Assembly (NCBI RefSeq): GCF_002900095.1
Contig: NZ_LLKN01000002.1
Location: 124,001 to 188,000, forward strand
From: Salegentibacter mishustinae
GTDB taxonomy: Bacteria; Bacteroidota; Bacteroidia; Flavobacteriales; Flavobacteriaceae
DNA length: 64,000 bases
Direction: 5' to 3'
Position numbers and translations under genes: made by a program
The notes under the pieces: model-generated
The model's input: the letters and a program-made list of their open reading frames with translations, nothing else
What the model was told of the DNA's origin: nothing
Database searches by the model: none
Shown here: positions 62,901 to 64,000 of the stretch, one piece after another
Numbering within the stretch: position 1 is the stretch's first letter
Layout of the letters: every line of letters begins with the position of its first letter

Positions 62901-64000
62901 AAAATCGTTATTGGCATTATCTGGAAAACTTCCAGCGGGCTGGTTGAAGAAACCGGCGGGAATATTATCAAGACCTATATTGCCGGGCTCGTTTGTTTCT
63001 CCTAGATCCTGAATCCCGACTATATTACGGGTATCTGTAAGATTCTGCACATTATTGGTACGATTGGTCACCCAAACCTGAACCCTTTTTATTTGAATAT
63101 TTGCGTTGATAAAAGGATAATCTTCAAGAGCCTCATCATAATGATCCCTAAAATAATGCGAAAGAAAAAAGTGACGATCCTGATCGTAATCCAGCGCAAA
63201 TTTCTCAAAATCTTCTACCGCGGCACCACCTTCAACATTTACGGTACGACGCTCTGATTTTTGTTCAGAAAACACGCCGGTAATTCGGGTTTTCCCAAAT
63301 TGCAATTCAGTTTTAAATCCAAATAAACTTTGCGCTCCCTGCATTAACGCATTGTTAAGCGGCATATTCACATTACCCACTTCAATTTTTCGAACTATGT
63401 CATCTTCAGTTGGCGTATACTCAAGCTTTAATTGATTCTGAAAATCGAAAGTTGACTGAGTATCGTAATTGGCGGTAATTTGCAGACGCTTTCCAATTTG
63501 TCCTAGTAAACTAAGACTTATACGCTGGTCAAAATCAAAAGTGAGATTACTGCGGTTTCGTGGGGAGAAAGCCGGATTATCCTGTTTTGTATACAGCAAC
63601 CCCAGATCCATCTCTACCGTCCCCTGCGGAACGATATTAATTTCTGAACCTCCAAAAACACTTTCAAAAAAATTATTATTTACGTAAAAATCTGGCAGTA
63701 GATCTCGCTGAATTTCCTCTGAACCTTCTTTTCGGCCGGCTTGCGCATCAATCTTCCGCTTAAAATAATTCCGCATTTCTTCATCTAAAACAAGATCTTC
63801 ATATTCTTGAGGAGTTAAAATTAATGGAATAGAAAGATCTAAATCCCCTAATTTTTCGCGGTAAATATAGCGGTCCAGGATAGGATCGTATTCATAGAAA
63901 GAAGAAATAAGCTCAGAATCTGGCAGGGCAATTTCACCCAAAGTATACCCCGTATCAGTAGTGTCCTGTGGGGTTTCCTGCGCAGTGGAACTCAATGAAA
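56901..64000 (-). CDS. sprA: SprA, giant outer-membrane translocon of the type IX secretion system, N-terminus cut by window edge
   Basis: About 2,365 residues are visible and the frame stays open to the right edge; the TTG at 63995 is not a likely start, because the sequence there (SLSSTAQETP) looks like the end of a signal peptide. Flavobacterium johnsoniae SprA is about 2,400 residues, so only some tens of residues are missing. It forms a very large barrel through which folded T9SS cargo crosses the outer membrane and is needed for gliding. Long repeated beta-strand segments, domains with DVDEDG-like loops, and a final strand ITLRYNFGN are visible. Its order with gcvH, vanZ and tonB matches other flavobacteria. 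Confidence 0.93.
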   Translation of the reverse strand, partial: SLSSTAQETPQDTTDTGYTLGEIALPDSELISSFYEYDPILDRYIYREKLGDLDLSIPLILTPQEYEDLVLDEEMRNYFKRKIDAQAGRKEGSEEIQRDLLPDFYVNNNFFESVFGGSEINIVPQGTVEMDLGLLYTKQDNPAFSPRNRSNLTFDFDQRISLSLLGQIGKRLQITANYDTQSTFDFQNQLKLEYTPTEDDIVRKIEVGNVNMPLNNALMQGAQSLFGFKTELQFGKTRITGVFSEQKSERRTVNVEGGAAVEDFEKFALDYDQDRHFFLSHYFRDHYDEALEDYPFINANIQIKRVQVWVTNRTNNVQNLTDTRNIVGIQDLGETNEPGNIGLDNIPAGFFNQPAGSFPDNANNDFNPFGIDGSTESVLTPAIRDVATVDNGFGGVQVSEGLDYVKLENARQLQPNEYSLNTQLGYISLNQRLSNDEILAVAFQYTVNGEVYQVGEFANDGVNATGDNIVGQDPMEPSSNQRVNRNLVVKMLKSTITNVDEPVWDLMMKNIYSLGAYQLEREDFRLNILYTDPQPLNYIKPAGDGSVPLPEDVSETPLLRVFNLDKLNNNNDPINGGDGFFDYVPGLTIDPQTGNIIFTTVEPFGQHLFDELDNSPNTGTEDYNNPETWNANQQKYVFRSLYRTTKTQAEQEDADKNKFQLKGRYKSGEVEGIPIGFNLPPGSVTVTAGGRVLQEGVDYVVNYELGRVQILDEALLASDIPIQVNTENNALFGQQTKRFTGINVEHQFNENFLVGATFLNLKERPLTQKANYSYEPINNSIFGFNVNYSTEVPLFTRMVNKLPNIDTDVPSNFSVTGEFAYLQPGAPAINDFQGEATTYIDDFEAAQTTIDISSPLSWELSSVPLGFGGELANGDNRVGYKRAGLSWYTIDPIFYSSNRPDGITDNNISNYATRRVALSEIFPNTDVVQGQPQVVYTMDVAYFPTERGPYNFNPLATQGALPNPSQNFGGIMRGINTTNFEQSNVEFIEFWVMDPYIYSENSGNSAGTINFNLGNISEDVLKDGRKQFENGLPPSGGTENTIETEVAKVPADQSLIYAFDTEGEQRTNQDVGYDGFSDAQEALKFPEFSNFPDPAADNYEYFLNTTGDIVTRYKNYNGPDGNSPPEVGDTNRGNTTLPTTEDVNRDNTMNTIDSYFEYEIPFFPGMGIENNQYITDEKELVTTLRNGNELPVRWLQFKIPIYEPTDAKGGIADYRSIRFMRMFLSGFQERTLLRFGTMELVRGDYRRYNRGLRDRNILPENQNTLFEVSAVNIEENENREPVPYVLPPGVIREELFENNTNIRQNEQSLSLRVCDLEPQDARAVYKNFQLDMRQYKKLEMFLHAESLPNRTPLKDGQLVAFIRMGTDFTDNYYQIEVPLSPTAFGAMTAEEIWPAGNRMELPLDLLQRVKTSVLGDPALNAGELNFFTENLDLVDEEESYEMDQLRLGIKGNPSFGNVRVLMLGLKNGTPTNGVQDLCGEVWFNELRLSDLDNEGGWATIINMDTNLADFATVAATGRKSTVGFGTIEQGPNQRSRENSQQYDVVTNINAGQLLPEKWGVKIPFNYSRGEELITPKYDQEFLDLELETRLADIVDPAEREQVKRQSQSYTKRQSVNIIGLRKERTGEAKPMPYDIENFAFTTSYNQVDHRDFEIEESLNQNVRAGATYEFNFEPKQVEPFKNVSALDSSDYYSLVRDFNVNLLPSNINASSTILRQYNEQKFRSLELSDEDLGIPTLYQRNYLFNWEYGINYNLTNSLSFAFNASNNRIVRNYIDEDGFADNSIGVWDNFFSIGTPDLHYQNLQVNYDLPFDKIPVLDFINATYSYTGDFQWQRGSRIYENLEGIPDIGNSVQNSSSHQINANLDMEALYSYLGLEKKDGRGGQTIKQRSAGVPTLDGTPRDEQRTQNAEVVEKTSKGYNTFVDFVTVLSRLQINYRQNEGTFLPGYTPSVGFMGTLQPSTSFTFGWQDEVRYQAARRGWLTLFQNFNQQYSTLKNEQLDLQASLDIIPDLTVDISANRNYSENYSENYRVNPTTLEYIPLTPYNYGNFNISTILIKTAFNQSNEQSSETFESFRENRLEIAQRLARERGLDPNDVDEDGYPVGIGKTNQAVLLPAFVSAYAGKDPEDVKLGAFRDMPLPNWNMKYTGLMRIGWFRDKFRRFSINHGYQSNYTINQFQTNLDYDPDNEFDTNQAGDFKNPILYSNIVLTELFTPLFRLDLETKNAIQLLAEVRKDRMLSLSFDNNLLTETTGNEYIVGAGYRIKDLKIATGLGGRNRILSSDLNFKADVSFRRNKSIIRYLDLETSQVIAGQDIWRLNFTTDYAISSNLTAIFYYEHNFSEYAVSTAFPQTTIRSGITLRYNFGN

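Noticed and set aside
1..64000. tRNA or rRNA genes, CRISPR arrays, insertion sequences, phage or integrative element ends
   Set aside because: Reading the intergenic regions showed no cloverleaf-like sequence, no spaced repeats, and no transposase or integrase gene; a tRNAscan and repeat search would settle this.

Overview
The window is a compact, AT-rich stretch of a Bacteroidota chromosome, most likely a marine member of the Flavobacteriaceae of the Gramella/Salegentibacter/Zunongwangia type (lineage inferred from gene content and order, not from a search). Signs of this lineage are the gliding and type IX secretion genes (sprA, porG, a PorP/SprF-like gene), the porG-uppS-bamA-ompH-ompH-murI block, a mevalonate operon, a TonB with an acidic spacer, and promoters of the Bacteroidota form TTG-N18/19-TAnnTTTG. 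There are about 59 protein genes. I saw no tRNA, rRNA, CRISPR array, insertion sequence or phage block, and no gene-free stretch longer than about 300 bases (the longest, at 5213-5494 and 36087-36379, are just under). Several computed reading frames begin at TTG or GTG codons inside promoters or upstream genes; I moved those starts to the first sensible ATG and say so in each entry.

Layout. 1-1900: end of a membrane mannosyltransferase, then a lipid-A-synthase N-domain membrane protein. 1924-5212 (minus): polyamine operon of arginine decarboxylase, agmatinase and a deoxyhypusine-synthase-like enzyme. 5495-9922 (minus): pseudouridine synthase, guanine deaminase, UbiA prenyltransferase, mevalonate kinase and diphosphomevalonate decarboxylase. 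10111-13265: TspO, a flavoprotein, a glycerophosphodiesterase and a DUF421 protein. 13391-15275 (plus): a tight three-gene cassette of a YcgG/GntA-like oxygenase, a PaiB-like flavoprotein and a DUF1989 protein. I consider it the best candidate here for an undescribed pathway. 15372-18761 (minus): clpX, clpP and tig. 18849-23733 (minus): holin-like protein, GDSL lipoprotein plus FadL, alpha/beta hydrolase, pdxJ.

23824-31794 (plus): CBS protein, NAD kinase, then porG, uppS, bamA, two OmpH/Skp chaperones and murI, which together build the outer membrane and the T9SS. 31791-40303: PorP/SprF-like protein, tandem-domain NifU-type protein, PiT-PhoU fusion transporter, dodecin without its usual tryptophan, DUF255 protein, MscS channel, tsaB. 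40322-47519 (minus): a MacAB-TolC-like export operon with two permeases and two adaptors. 47626-52930 (minus): cytochrome oxidase assembly and subunits (ctaB, two subunit III proteins, subunit IV, a cysteine-free SCO-like protein, SCO, DUF420 protein, and a tiny CxxC protein).

53058-64000 (minus): an outer-membrane barrel protein carrying a TonB-like domain, tonB, VanZ protein, gcvH, and nearly all of sprA, which runs off the right edge. Expression signals are unusually readable: five promoters have both boxes, several genes have only the -7 box within a few bases of the start codon, and at two places the T-tract of a terminator also forms the -7 box of the next gene.
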